This document shows positions 10,771 through 23,785 of a stretch of DNA of 64,000 bases, piece by piece; position 1 is the first letter of the stretch; every line of letters starts with the position of its first letter. The notes under the pieces were generated by a model. That model ran no database searches and had not been told where the DNA came from. It was given only the letters and a program-made list of their open reading frames with translations. The stretch comes from Cycas panzhihuaensis (taxonomy: Eukaryota > Cycadophyta): contig CM041465.1 in assembly GCA_023213395.1 (NCBI GenBank), positions 7,936,001 through 8,000,000 on the forward strand, read 5' to 3'. The position numbers were made by a program, and so were the translations under genes.

Positions 10771-11450
10771 AAATTTTTTATCTAGTTAAGACAATCTATT
10801 TTTGTAGAATTTTTGGAGAAAAATAGGAGGATTTTGGTAATATCCAAGCTATCAGAAGATCTAAAGTAAGAAAAGACATTAATTATGCAATGTACAGAAT
10901 TATATAGTCAAGTATAGACTATATAGATGAGATTTTTTGAAGTGCTCAGATTTAGCTAAAATTTCACCAGTAGAATCATTTTAAGGAGTATATCATCTTT
11001 CTCTAAAGGCTCAACTTAAGATTCATCTATTTTAGGGCTATTCTAGCTAAGTTTTAGAGGGTATAATTTTGAGAAGAAATCCTTTATTTTCTTTCAAAAC
11101 ACTTAATCATACCAAGTAAAATTTATGTTAAATTCTTCCTCTTGATAAGACAAATCATTTAAGACTAAATTTGAAAATTTTTATCAAAGTTTAGAGAAAT
11201 ACAAGCATTTTTTCAAAAAAAAACCTAGTTGCAAATCTAAGTTTTTGGCTCATTTTTTGACTAATCTGGAAAAGATCTCTCAAAAGTTTACTATAGATCT
11301 AGAATCTACTCTTCAAGAACTTTGTTTTACACCCACTTTTATTCCAACCCATACACCAACAAAAATCTATATAAATTTGTAGTGTGTATAATCATACTTC
11401 TTAAGAAAACCACCTTAGAGTTTATGTTGATTTGAATCTCAAAATTTGAA
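10771..11450 (+). other. Leader of the copia-type element at 10551
   Basis: About 680 bases between the primer-binding site and the gag start, without a long open frame, as expected of an untranslated leader. Confidence 0.5.
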
Positions 11451-11884
11451 ATGGCATCTTTAGCAATTACTCCTAGAGAAGCTAATAATCTTATAAAAAC
11501 TAATTTTAGAACATGAAAAGTTAAAATGGAAGGGCTCTTAAGAGCTAAGAATACATGGAGAATAGTGATTGGAGAAGAAAAGAAACCTTTAGATATTATT
11601 AATTTAATAAGCTAAGAAGAGAGGGATAATATATCCATAGCCACTCTCAAGCTTTTAATCTTTGATTCTCTTATGACTTAAGTAGATGGTGTAGGTTCTT
11701 ATGCAAAAATCTAGAAGGTTGTAACTTCCTTGTTTAGCCAAAACAGTTAGGCTAAAATAATTACCTTAAAAAAAAAATTATATAAACTTAAAATAAAAGA
11801 AAATTAACTAGTCCTTAATTTTATTGCAAAGGTAAATACTATAAAAAATAATCTTGTTATAGTGGGAGCTAAGATTATTGACAC
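11451..11884 (+). pseudogene. Copia gag N-terminal fragment, interrupted
   Basis: It starts MASLAITPREANNLIKTNFRT. The following KVKMEGLLRAKNTWRIVIG is the copia gag pattern (WKxxMxxxLxxKxLWxxI). The expected Trp codon after NFRT is TGA, and other stops (TAA, TAG) fall where Gln or Trp is usual. The frame continues for about 145 codons and is cut at 11884 by another LTR. The leader and LTR at 10551 belong to the same element. Confidence 0.72.
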
Positions 11885-12283
11885 TGTTATAATATAATGT
11901 CTAATGTATATGTGTTTTATGTAAAGTGTGTCTTAGAGTCAATAGAGTTATAGTCCTAGCTATTAGAGTCTAAGGGTCATGCATTATAATAATGTTATAT
12001 GGGAAGTTAAAAGGTCATTAGTTAATAGGTTGGTGAAGTGTCATTAGTTAGGTTAGAGGTATTTGTCCCACATGTGTCACATCCCTTATATGGTCTCCCA
12101 CCTATGTTGTATAAATAGGTGGTTAAGGTAAAGTATGTAATCAAGTCATCATGGAGACTCATGTTTGAATTTATGGTGTATTAGTGTTCTAATGTAATCT
12201 ACTTGTGTTGAGTTAATATAAGTTATGCTTTATTCATTAATATTGATGCTAGAGTTGAATGCTTTCCATATTAAAATATAATA
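11885..12283 (+). repeat. LTR of a second copia-type element (399 bp)
   Basis: It begins TGTTATAATATAATG and ends ATTAAAATATAATA, so its ends are inverted copies of each other with the last CA mutated to TA. A primer-binding site follows. The first 137 bases are repeated at 48011-48147, showing that this is a dispersed family. It is inserted in the gag fragment to its left. Confidence 0.75.
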
Positions 12284-12418
12284 TGGTATTAGAGCAGGAT
12301 GCATGTTAAAGCCACTGTTATACAAGTTCACCAAGTTTTGATAAGAGGATAGGTGGGTCCATTAAGTTGGTTTCCATATTAAAAATCTAAATTGAGGAGG
12401 TGTCCTAAAGCATCTTTA
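12284..12418 (+). other. Primer-binding site and start of leader of the element at 11885
   Basis: TGGTATTAGAGC at 12284-12295 differs from the initiator-Met tRNA complement only by C to T in CAG. The leader is cut at 12418 by the gypsy LTR. Confidence 0.72.
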
Positions 12419-13128
12419 TGTATTGGCTTCCCTACCCTAACCCTTCAATTGCATCATACAAGAGTCACAAACAAGGAAGAGACACAATTTAGAGCATAAG
12501 GAACCAGGATTTTATTACAAAAGGGCCCTCCATCTAGTCCTCTTACAACTAGACATAGGCTAGAATAATACACAGAACCTACAACTAAAGAAAGGTCCTT
12601 ATAGGATGAACATTGATGGATAAAATGATACAATACCCTCTCCACTTCTTTTCTATGATTTATATACCTATCTACAATTACAACTGCCATTTATAACCAT
12701 TATTGCATTATTATTTATTATATAACTAATGTTGCCCAAGTTATGTAACTATTGTCCTAGTTGCACCCATTGCTGCCTAAGTTGTACTTTGCAAGATTCT
12801 AGTTGCACTTTGTTGCGGTCTGGTTACATATGTCTTCATCTTGGTTGCAACTATCAATAACTTAGTTGCACCTATCCGCAGCTTGGTTGCACTTATCAAT
12901 AGATAAGTTACACATGTCAATAGCTTAGTCACACATATCCAAGGTTTGGTTACACTTACCAGTAGTAAAGTTGCACTAGCCAACATTCATTAACAACTTA
13001 ATCACACCTATTAATAGCCTAGTTGCACCTGGCTGCACTTATCTACCTTCTAATTACACATGTCAGCAACTTTCTCTTACATCTACCAACCCTTAGTTGT
13101 ACTATCAACTCCACTTAGGTCACATACA
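12419..13128 (-). repeat. 3' LTR of the minus-strand gypsy element
   Basis: 710 bp, matching 28707-29402 along its length (for example AGGATTTTATTACAAAAGGGCCCT against AGGCTTTTATTACAAAAGGGCCCT). It holds a tandem series of short units with the core GTTGCAC between about 12740 and 13065. Confidence 0.82.
12740..13065 (-). repeat. Short tandem repeat in the 3' LTR, core AAGTGCAACCAAG on the sense strand
   Basis: Irregular units of roughly 20-24 bases read on the plus strand as CTTGGTTGCACTTATCAATAG and variants. On the element's own sense strand the core is AAGTGCAACCAAG. The equivalent block in the 5' LTR is at about 29045-29320. The same core forms the minisatellite in the LTRs of the inner gypsy element. 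Confidence 0.65.
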
Positions 13129-13199
13129 TCTCTCCTATGGCAAATTTAAATGAGTAGCATACTTGTTTAAATTTTCAAAAATTTCCTTCTTCCTTCTAC

Positions 13200-15190
13200 T
13201 CTCCCTTTAAAAGAACATAATCTTATCTTCTTTTATTTCTTAACTGGGCTTCTTGTATCTTTTCCCTTTCTTTCCAAATCTACTCCATCTCTGGTTTGGT
13301 AATATATGGCAGCATCTATAATCGATTCTACTTTAGATATTCATATAATAGTACCACATCCTACATTGTATCCAATTGTGGAAGCATTGGAAATTCCCCT
13401 AAAACTAACTATTCTATTTCCTGTGTCAATTTTGCATTCAGTTTTTGTACAAACTCCAATTTTGAATAGTATGTATTCATCTCCTACCATAGCTTCATAT
13501 AGCATTCTAATTCTTCATAGGATTTTAAAATCCATACACCCAAACAGTAATAAATAAGGTGCATATCTTTAGATATGTATTAATGAAAATTTTCTTTAAA
13601 TTGTTGTAGTTGCAGAGTGACTTCATCCATGTCATCTACCTAATCCAATATAAATTCCTTTAAAGATTCAAGTTTTCCTTTAGTTACTTAGTGAATTACC
13701 TTTAATGACTCTTCAGCTAGTTTGGCTCTACTTTCCAATTCTGTAAGTAACTATCTAGTTACTCAAGCTAAAAATGATGTCCTCCAACTAAACACATTAT
13801 GTGGATCACATTTGATTAGTTCTAATCTTTCTTTTAATATTTCTTTATTCACATTATACTCTACCTCCAGTGGCTAGTTTTTTATTCTCTCTATCACCTC
13901 CTATTTCCTCTTTTCCTAAGCCAGTTTTATCCTTTTTTATCTTTCCAACTCACCTTCTATATACTCCTACAGCTTATTACTAATTTCATCCTACTATCTT
14001 TTTCCTTTTTCCTTCTCTACTTCTTTCTGGAGGGATTCTTCTTCTTCCTTAACCTCTATTTCTTCTATCTAAGAATTACCTTTTTTATTTTCCTCTTCCT
14101 CTTTAATTTCAACCACTAGCATCCTCTGCTGGTAACATTTCTATACCCATTTTTGAACTACACCTTGAATTTCTATGCATTTACCTTCACTAAGACCTCC
14201 ATTGGTCCAGTATGCTAATGTCACTTGTTCTTCCTGTGGATCAGGAATCACCACTTTTGGGCATTGATCCATCATCAACCCTTATAAAATGGTCACATGA
14301 TATAAGGTGATAGCTTTTATTACCTCATATACTATTTGCAAATTCTGCACTAGGTGCCCTACTATAAAATATACCTAGTTATACCTTTTTCCTTATGCCA
14401 CCCAATTAACCATTGTTCTCAAATTTACAAGTATAAATAGGTTTTTCTGGGTTAAAATAACCTGGGTGAAAATAAAATGCATTAGAAATCATTTTTCCAG
14501 TGATTGAATTCCTACAATCTAGATTCTTGAAGTAGAAGCATCCTTTTCCCTCACTCTAATCTACTTCACTACTTTCTCCTATGTTATCTGAATTATCTCT
14601 CCTTATAAATTCACCATCCCTAGGGAGACTTGTGAGTGTTGCTATGGATTCTTCCAAAATATAGAGTATTGTTGGCTATGCTACGATCAATGATGTTACC
14701 ACACTCATGAATTTTGCTATCCATGAAAAAGTGCCAACTGATATGTATTTATAGAGTCCTGCATCCATCAATAATTTCCTTTGTACATCTTCTTCTCCCA
14801 TAACTTGCCACTCAGTTTGTATCTGAAGATCATCATTCTCTTTGAATAAGATGATTTTTGCCATTCAGAGTGCTACCTTTCCCCCACATGTAGTCCTGCA
14901 CTATTCTTGACTAGTTTCCTAGTGTAGTATTGGTTCCTTTTATGTCTTCGCTATAATGTACTTCTTGACTCAAAAATGACAATTGATTCATCTTAATGAT
15001 GGTCATACTAATTGCATCCCATGCTAACAATTATTGTTACCTATTTTTCATACGCCTTTCTCAATATTATTTGGCCGTCATCATATCAAGTGTCACACCT
15101 AGCCACTGGTGGTTATTACTTATTACCATATGTCCTTCCATCATATCTTATTGTATCTCATCTAAGGTGTACATATGAATTACATTATTA
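13200..15190 (-). pseudogene. Extra coding region downstream of integrase, coiled-coil rich
   Basis: On the minus strand an ATG at 14864 opens a 62-codon frame (MAKIILFKENDDLQIQTEW...), followed after one stop by ILEESIATLTSLPRDGEFI. Further on, between about 14120 and 13300, broken frames are very rich in Glu and Lys (VKEEEESLQKEVEKEKGK), then contain heptad-like segments such as LAEESLKVIH and KGKLESLKEFIL. This looks like an additional gypsy ORF between pol and the 3' LTR, as known in some plant lineages. The function is not recognised. Frameshifts separate the pieces. Confidence 0.45.
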
Positions 15191-17888
15191 GCTTTTGCCA
15201 TAACTTCTCGGTCATTATTTCTAAGAGGAGACTTGTTTCCCTGGTTCTTTATGCCCTTTCTTTTTTAATGTTTTATATAATTTGATTCTACTTCCATTGA
15301 CTAATGTAGTCAACAGTTGTCCATCTAACTATTCTAACCTAACTGCCCCATTTTCATAAATGTGACTAACTTTATAAAGTCCTAACCACCTAATTTTTAA
15401 TTTACCTAGTTTCATTTTAAATTTACTATCATATAATAAAACTAAATCATTTTCCTTATACTCAGGCTTCTTTAAATACCGATCATGCCTGCCTTTGTGT
15501 CTGCTCTTTTCTACTTGTAATTCCTATAATCTTGAGCTCACATTTCATCCAGTTTCAACAATTGAATTAATCTTTGATCATAAGAGCTTTCTGGTTCCAT
15601 CCTTAATTATTTCACTACTCGCAAGCTTTCTGCTTGAAATTCCAATGAAACTACTACTTCTATACCATATACCAATTGAAACAATGTGTGTTTATGTAAC
15701 TATTTTCTCATTGTTCTATCCACCCATAATACTGAATGTAATTTTTCTGCCCAATCTGACTATTTTGCATTACAAATTTTCATTAGGGCAATCTTCAGGA
15801 TTTTATTCGTGCTCTCAACTTGTCCATTTTTCCTAAGGTAATATGGTGAGGATTTACCATGTTATATCAAAAACTCTAAAGTTAGATACTTAATTGTTTG
15901 ATTAAAAAAACTCCTACCTTGGTCTGATATAATTTCCAGAGGGTAGCCAAACCTTACTATGATAACTTCATATAAAAAATGACTTGTAGTTTGAGCATCA
16001 CATTTCTTCATTAGTTTGGCTTCTATCCATTTTGTCAGAAAATCAGTAGCTACCAACATAAATCTTGCATTAGTTTTTTAGGCTAGAGGACTGATTGATC
16101 CTACAAAATCTAGCCCCCATTTTCAAATGGTGCTTGAGCTAAGATAGGATACAAGGGTAGATAGTGCTTAGATGGCTTACCTATGCCTTGACAATTATCA
16201 TAGGTTTTTACCCATTTTTCTCCATCTTCAAATAAAGTTTTCCACCACAACCTAGCTAATAAGACTTTTTGAGTTATAGCTTCACTTCCATAATGAGTTG
16301 AGGCTACTCCCTCATGTGCCTCTCTTAATATTGACTACACTTCATCTTGCAATATGCATCTCCTTAGTACCTCATCTGGCCCCAGTTTATACAACATGCC
16401 ACCTATAAGTTGGAAGGAAAAAGCTTTCTTAATAAAACTTTTTCTTTTTGCCCTTTCTAAACCTTTAGGTGTTTTTCCTATAGACAAATATTCTATAATC
16501 CCTTCATACCAAGATGGAATAGCCTTTATAGAAAATAATTTATAATCTAGAAAATTATCAAAAATCCTAGTATCTAGTTCCTCATCTTTTATCCTAGACA
16601 ACTAGTCTAGTATCACATGTTTATCCCCTTTTTTCACCATAATTTTAAATATGAATTCTTGAAACAACATTAGCTAGCGGCTAATTCTTCCCTGGAGAAT
16701 AGGTTTGTTAATAAGATATTACAAATCTTGATGGTCTACAAAAAATACAAATGGATTAGCAAGCAAGTAATGTCAAAATTTTTATAGAGCATATATCATG
16801 CCCAGCCCTGCCCATTCTATAACCGTATAGTTACATTCTACTGATGTCAACTTTTGATTGACAAAGGAAATAGGGAGGTCAACTTTTTCATTAGTAGGTT
16901 AGGCCAATGCATATCCAATTACATATAATGAGGCATCTACATGTACATGGAATGGCTTATTCCAATTGAGAAATCTAAGCACAGGGGTTTCTACTATCTT
17001 CTTCTTGAAAGCATCGAAAGATAGCTATTATCTCATTGTCCATTCCTATTTCCTTGCCTTTTTTAGTAATGATTCCAATGGGTATGTTATTTAGGCATAG
17101 CCTTTTATGAGTTTCTGATAATATCCAGTCATTCCCAAGAACCCTTTGAGATTTTTCTAGTTCTAAGACATAAGAAATTTTAAAATTACTTCTACTTTAG
17201 TTAGATCTATCATCAGCCCTTCCTTTGAAATAATATGCCCTAATAAGGATCCAAATAGTACTAAGAAAGCACATTTATATGGATTTAGACATAGTCTATT
17301 TTTCCTACACAACTTTAACATCTATTTTAATTAAGACAGATGATCCTTCAACAAACCGTATAATGTCCATTCATCCAAAAATACTTCAATTGCCTTCCCT
17401 AATAATCCCCGGAATATATTCAAAATTATTCTCTAGAATGTTACTAGAGCATTAGTTAGCCCAAATGGCATTACTCGGTAGGCATAAGTACCCCATTCTA
17501 TAGTGAATATGGTTTTTAATTGGTCTTTGGATGCTATACAGACCTAATTATATCCATTGAACCCATAAGTGTGAGAATACTTCATGCCTTACAACTTTTT
17601 CAATATATCCTTAGTGAAAGGAATTGGAAATGGGTCCTTTTTTGTGGCTTTGTTTAAAGCCCTATAATCAACACATACATGCAACTTCCCATTCTTTTTG
17701 GGCACTACTTCTAGAGGGATTCCCTTTAGGTCCTTATAGGACCAAGCAAATACATCATTGTATTCACAGAAGAGTGTTGTTACTTGTTGCATAACTTCAG
17801 GTTCCCAATATTCCCCCAATTTTATCTATTTAGGGTCCTCTTCAATTCCTAAATTAATTTGTTACAATTGAAGTTCTTTTTTTTAATT
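15190..17888 (-). pseudogene. Gypsy RT, RNase H and integrase of the outer element
   Basis: Starting near 17819 the frame reads FAWSYKDLKGIP and, a few residues on, VPKKNGKLHVCVDYRALNKAT and DPFPIPFTKDIL, classical gypsy RT. About 100 residues normally between these two motifs are missing in frame. RT palm and RNase H remnants follow to about 16610. A linker and zinc-finger region is at 16601-16150 (MLYKLGPDEVLRRCIL; HYGSEAI). The integrase core is at 16059-15862 (ATDFLTKWIEA, then IISDQGRSFFNQT). The C-terminal integrase region (NDLVLLYDSKFKMKLGKLKI, about 15445-15390) ends near 15200. The frame is broken by stops. Confidence 0.82.
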
Positions 17889-19062
17889 TATTTTTAGATA
17901 TTTAATTTTATAATACTCTTTAAAATGAGTATAAAATACCTTATTATATTTATTTTTCATGTTTTTAACCTTTATTTAGTAGGAAAATGCTATTTAGATG
18001 CTTAAAAAATATAAAGTAGGTGCAACCAAGTGGTCTACAAGTGCAACCAAGTGGACTACAAGTGCAACCAAGTGGTCTATAAGTGTAAACAAATGGTCTA
18101 CAAGTGTAATCAAGTGGACTACAAGTGCAACTAAGTGGACTGCAAGTGCAACCAAGTACAACTAGGGAGTCTGCAAGTGAAACCAGCCAGTCTACAAGTG
18201 CAACTAGGCAGTCTACAAGTGTAACCTTTGCGACCACAAGTGCAACCCAAAAAATAGAACAATTGACAGGATTTTGATGGGGAAAAAGGAGTCTATTTTA
18301 CACAAAATTCTAGGAGGATGATTTTACATGTGTCCTCTACACAATAGAAGAAAGAAAACCCTAGATTAAATGGTTTTAAGTTAGTTTTTTAACTAATCAA
18401 ATGTTAGTTGAAAACCTAAAATGGGAAAACTATTTTAGGAAGAAACATGCATGGCAGGGTTTTAAAACTACCTAGATTTGTTCAAGAATAGGAAGAAGGA
18501 TGCCCAACAACTATAAACGTAGTAAGAGGAGCAAAAATCATGGGAAGATAATGCAAAATAGCTTTCTAAAGAAGAATAATAGCTCCAAACTAAAGACTGC
18601 ATAGGAGAAACAAAGGGAAAAGAGGTGTAAAGAAGAAACAAATGGAAGAAGCAAAAGAAAAATACCCAAATCTATTCGTGGGGGCATTGAAGAAACCCAA
18701 GAAGTCTTAGTTGTAGCTAAAAGAAGAATAAAACTAGACATAGCAATCCAAGAAAGATGCCTAAGTGGAAATCTTCTCCAAGAAAGGATTTATGGTTGAA
18801 TGGCAGCCAAAACTTCATACATAGATCATTCATAATGGTACCAAAGAGTATGTAGTAGCCCAAAATGTGCCTGCACACATTCCACCTCTCCTAAATTATT
18901 GTAGTAGTCCTATTCATGCTCAATAGAACATAAAAATATGGAATTTTATAAGGAAAAATACAAAGATTTTTAAATTTAATATATCATTATTGTATATTGT
19001 TCTAAATTTATTTCGATTGGATTAAGTTTTTACTTTTCCATTCAAATTCATATCAATATTTT
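17889..19062 (+). repeat. 5' LTR of the inner gypsy element
   Basis: It begins TATTTTTAGATATTTAAT (the other copy has TATTTTTGGATCTTTAAT; TG lost) and ends just before the primer-binding site. It includes a minisatellite at about 18020-18245. Confidence 0.8.
18020..18245 (+). repeat. About 20-bp minisatellite in LTR1, unit AAGTGCAACCAAGTGGACTAC
   Basis: About eleven head-to-tail units of the form GTGCAACCAAGTGGTCTACA with point variants. The same block occurs in LTR2. The resulting open frames on both strands are repeat artefacts. Confidence 0.85.
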
Positions 19063-19074
19063 TGGTATTAAAGC
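19063..19074 (+). other. Primer-binding site of the inner gypsy element
   Basis: TGGTATTAAAGC. The copy after LTR2 is the unmutated TGGTATCAGAGC, so both the C and the G of the CAG have changed here. Confidence 0.8.
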
Positions 19075-19247
19075 TTAATTTCTTAAAACCCTTAGGAATT
19101 TAGGGATTTTTAAAGAATAAAAAAAAATAGGAAAACCCTCTTTGTTTTAGCTATGAAAAAGTTTTTATGAAAACTAAGTTTTAGTGTTTGTTGACTAGTG
19201 AGCCTTTAAGTGAACCACTTGAGAGAGAGCATAGATAACGAAGGAAG

Positions 19248-22200
19248 ATGGTTGATCTAGAGTAAGAGATGCAGAAAAGGTTCATGAAGATGGAGCAAAA
19301 CCTCAATAGACTAACTCAGATTGTTGTGCAACTAGTCCCTCACCAAGGTGCAACTTTTTCAACAACGAAAGGCAAAAAAAAAGAAGAAGATAAATTGGTG
19401 AAAGAAGAAACAAATAAAGAACGTGCAAAAGACTGACAAGAAGAGGAAGAAGATGATAGTCCATTGGTAATAACACATCCATTCAAGGTTGAGAAAAAAC
19501 TTGAATTGCCCATCAATGATGGAATAGTAGATGCTGAAAACTTAGATGGTTAGTTGGACCAACTAGAAACATATTTTTCCATTTATGGGTATAAAAACCA
19601 GCAGAAAATTACTTTTTCTAGGTTAAAATTATCTAAGCATGTATTAGTTTAGTTGAATACATACCTTAAATCCCATAATATAGATGAAATTATATGGAAG
19701 TAATTTAAAATCCTCATAAAGAAGCAATTCTACCCTATTAGGTATGAAGAGTATCAGAGGATTAAATGGCAGTATTACCATTAGGAAAAATGCCAAAATG
19801 TCCAAGGCTACACAACAGAATTTCAAAAGAAAGTTGTCATGTTGGGCATCTCTTTATTGGGTAAAGACATCATGCTAAAGTATATTAAAGGGCTACACCA
19901 ACATATTCAATAAGAACTTCAACTGTTTGAAGTTAAATCACTCAATGAAGTCAACAAGAAGGTGATTGCCATAGAAAAGAGGAACAAGAAGGTTTTTGCT
20001 TAGAGGAAAAGGTTTGCACCTCAAGAAGGTAGTAATAAACCTATGCAAGGAAAGAAGTCTCTAAGTAAGTTAGACAACAAATGATTGGGGGTTTTGGTAA
20101 AAAGAAGCAAGCCAATACCACCTAAATCAAAGTCACTTATATACATTGTAAGTGAGCGGGTCATAGCATAGAAGATTGTTGGTTCCTACACCTAAAGAAA
20201 TAGCCTAAGAATAAGGGAAAATGTAAATCTAAAACTTAAGGTAAATATTTACTTAACTATGTAGGTGATGAAGATGTTTTTGGCATTGAAGGAAATAATG
20301 AGAAGCTAATGCTCATGGCTAATGCACAGCCTAAAAACAACCATCAACAAGTTGATCTAGAGATTAGAGAGGATCTTTTCATGGTAAGAATCCAAGTGAA
20401 GCAAACTATGGTTGATGCCATATTTGATGGAGGAAGCCAAAAGAACTTAATCTTAGAGGCATTGGGAAAGAAGCTGGGATTAAAAATGTATGCACATCCA
20501 AAACCATATCCTCTTAGATGGCTACAAAAAGATTTAGAGTTGCAGGTTACTCACCAATGTAAGTTCAAATTTATAATTTCTGAAAAGTTCATTAATAAAG
20601 TTGAATGTGAGGTAGTTCCTTTGGATGTTTATCAAATTGTGTTTGACAGCCTATATCTCTATGATAGAGATGGAGTTTATCATAAGAGGCTGAGGAAGAT
20701 TCAGCTCATCAAGGATAGGAAATCATATATGATCAATGCATAAAAACTACAAAATAAGATCTCTTTTATATCCTCCCAACAAGTGAAAAGATTGATTAAT
20801 ACTTGTAGGAAGTTTGTGCTATTAATGATAAAGAAAAGGTAGAAGAAAAGAGCAAGCAAAGTCTTCAATATAGGCATTAGATAGGAAACAAGTATAGTAA
20901 ATTGAAAGCCTAAGGAATAGGCATAATGATGTATTCCAAGAGCTAAAAGGGTTGCCCCATAAGAGGGCAATTAAACATGAAATCTAGTTGGTTGTCAAGT
21001 AACCTTTGCCCAATCTTAGTCTTTATCAAAACTCAGTTTTAGAAAATGAAGAGATTAAGAGGTAGATTCAAGAACTCTTGGAGCAAGATGTAATCAACTT
21101 GAGGTGTTCCCCATGTGGTTCACCTATTGTTTTGGTGTTGAAGAAAGATGGAGAATGGAGAATATGTATTAACTACCATGCTTTAAACAAGATCACCATA
21201 AACAGTCAACATCCCTTACCATGGATAGATGACTTGTTGGACCAGCTACAGTCTACAATATATTTTAATAAGTTGGACCTGAAATCAAGCTACCATCATA
21301 TTCAAATCTAGGAGGGGGATACTTGGAAGACAACCTTCAAATCAAAGTAAGGGTTATTTGAATAGTTGGTGATGCCTTTTAGTCTATGCAATACACTTGC
21401 CACCTTTATGAGGTTGATGAATGAGGCATTAAGACCTTTCATTAATGACTTTATAATTGTTTATTTAGATGATATTCTAATTTTTAGTTATACTTAGGAG
21501 GAGAACCTCTAACATGTCGAGCAAGTGCTCAAAGTACTCTAAGAGAAGTAGCTAAAACTTAATTTGAAGAAGTACAAGTTTAGAAAGCAATCTCTCATCT
21601 TCTTGGGTTTTGTAGTTAGAGGAGGAGAATTGAAGATTGATCCAGTAAAGATTAGAGTCATTCTCAATTGGCCCATACCTAAGACAACCATAAAGGTAAG
21701 AAGTTTCATTGGTGCATGTTAATATTTAAGAAAAAATATTTTTAGATTCTCTCCAATTACAACACCTCTTCATGTATGATGGGAGGACATGCAAAGTTTC
21801 ATTAGGAGAATGAACAAGAGAAAGCTTTTAGGCTTTTGAAGTAAAAATTTGTGAGGCACCTATGTTAGCCTTACCCTCATTACAAAAACCATTTGAATTA
21901 GAGACTTATGCTTTATGCCATGCCATGGGAGCAGTGTTGAAGCAAGAGGGAAGACCAATAGCATACCATTAAGAGACATTTAATGGAACTATCATAAACT
22001 ACCTAACTTACAATAAGGAGCTATATGCATTGCACCAAGCAGTCAAGTATTAGAGACCATATTTATTGGGAAAAGAGGTGGTCATCCACACTAATGACAA
22101 GCCTTTTCAATTCTTCCAAACTCCATCCAAATTGTAGTAGGTCAGGCATATGAAGTAGATGTCCTATTTGTAGTAGTTTCACATCATGGTCAAGTACAAG

Positions 22201-23752
22201 AAAGGCATGATAAACAAAATTGCAGACTTATTATCTAGACTTCCTCAACAACAAGGTATTTCTATTTTGTTGGTAGCTATATAATTTTAGCCTTTCTTCC
22301 ATGATGAATATGTTGATTTGTACTTGGAAGATGAGGCATTTAATCCTATCTTTGAGTAGCTACAGTAGGGGAAAGTAGTTGATGATTTTTAGCTGAAAGA
22401 TGGCCTCCTCTTCAAGCAAGACAAGCTTTACATTCTAAAGTATGTAGACTAAAAGAAATGGCTAAGAGAAGCTCATACCTCTCAAGTTACAAGACACTTT
22501 GGAGTGGGAAAGACATTGTTGAATTTATAGCGATATATATATTGGCCAAATATATAGCAAGCTGTGACTACAATAGTACGAGGATGTACATTATGTAGCA
22601 CATCAAAGTTAGCCAATAGAAGTTTAGATTATACACTCTACTTCCTATTCCATCATGGCCATGGAAGAGTATCTCCATGGATTTCCTTAGAGGACTACCA
22701 TGAACCAAAAATAGTATGGATTATTTGTTTGTATTTGTTGATCGATTCAATAAATAGTGGAATTGATTCCCTGTAGGAAGATATATATAAGAGAAGACAT
22801 GGCTAGATTATTTTTCGAGCATGTTTGGAAGCATTTTGGACTTCCTAACTCAATTATTTCTAATCAAGATAGTAGATTTTTGAGTCATTTTTAGCGAACA
22901 CTTTGGGGAATGATAGATACAAAACTGAAGATGAGCACAACTTTTCATCCTTAAACAGATGGCTAGATTGAAGTCGTCAACAAGATGTTGGTACAATTGT
23001 TATGAGGATATAATGCCAAGCATCCTAAGACTTGGGATGAAAGTCTCCCATACTTACAATTTGCCTTCAACAGAGCTATCCATAACTCGACCTAAAAATC
23101 ATCATTTGAGGTATGGTTGGGATTTCTGCATGTAAGTCCATTCAATCTAGATCTTTTTTCTCAACTTTCTGCAGGAAATAAAAAGGAGGAAGAAGCAGAT
23201 GAGAAGGTATAAAGATTCTTGGAAAGAATTAGAAAAATCCATCAATAGGTTGAGGAGTAGCTTCAAAAATCTCAACAGAGATATAAACAGAGACATGATG
23301 CACATAGAACTAGTCATTCCTTTAAGGAAGAAGATAAAGTTTGGTTGTATCTCAGTAAGAAATGATTACAAGATGAAGGTAAAAAGCTAAAGCCTATATG
23401 TTATGGTCCTTTTATAATCTTGAAGAAGATTAGGAAAAATGCTTTTTGGATTGAACTTCAAGAATTCATGAAAACGTATTTAGTTATGAATGTTAAGAAT
23501 ATAAAGATGTTTGATCCATCCATATTGGATAAAGATGAAGACGGAGTTCCACTCTTACCAAATCTAGAGAAGTTATGAGTAGAGAAAGATGAACCAATGC
23601 AAAATGATTATATTCTTCAAAGGAAGCAGACTAAGACTAGAAGAAGCACAATCGAGTCCTTTAGGATTGTAAAAAAAGGACAAGTGCCAAGAAAGGCAAA
23701 ATGGTATAGTAGGGAGAAAGGGAAAGTTAAATTCCCTCATCTACAACTATAA
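19248..23752 (+). pseudogene. Gypsy gag-protease-RT-RNase H-integrase polyprotein of the inner element
   Basis: A gag start MVDLE at 19248, with an acidic Glu/Asp-rich segment at 19370-19460 and a gag core to about 20030. A CCHC-like zinc knuckle lies at about 20140-20185 (GHSIEDCWFLH). The protease is in an unbroken frame at 20309-20743 with DGGSQKN at 20425 (family D-S/T-G). RT: SPIVLVLKKDGEWRICINY at about 21115-21170, NKLDLKSSYHHIQI to 21310, VYLDDIL at about 21457-21480. RNase H follows (LETYALCHAMGAVLKQEG near 21900). The integrase zinc finger is at 22480-22610 (CTLCSTSK) and the core includes ISNQDSRFL near 22860. The frame ends at 23752 (KFPHLQL). The order is gypsy. Stops are common, mostly at expected Gln or Trp codons. 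Confidence 0.88.
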
Positions 23753-23771
23753 GGTTCATGAGGCCATGAAC

Positions 23772-23785
23772 TCCTAAGAAAAGGA
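23772..23785 (+). other. Polypurine tract of the inner gypsy element
   Basis: CCTAAGAAAAGGA directly before LTR2, 20 bases after the end of the polyprotein. Confidence 0.6.

Noticed and set aside
18538-18741. Minus-strand frame MSSFILLLATTKTSW, repeated at 24454-24684
   Set aside because: Both lie antisense in the same part of the inner gypsy LTR; the similarity is explained by the LTR pair.
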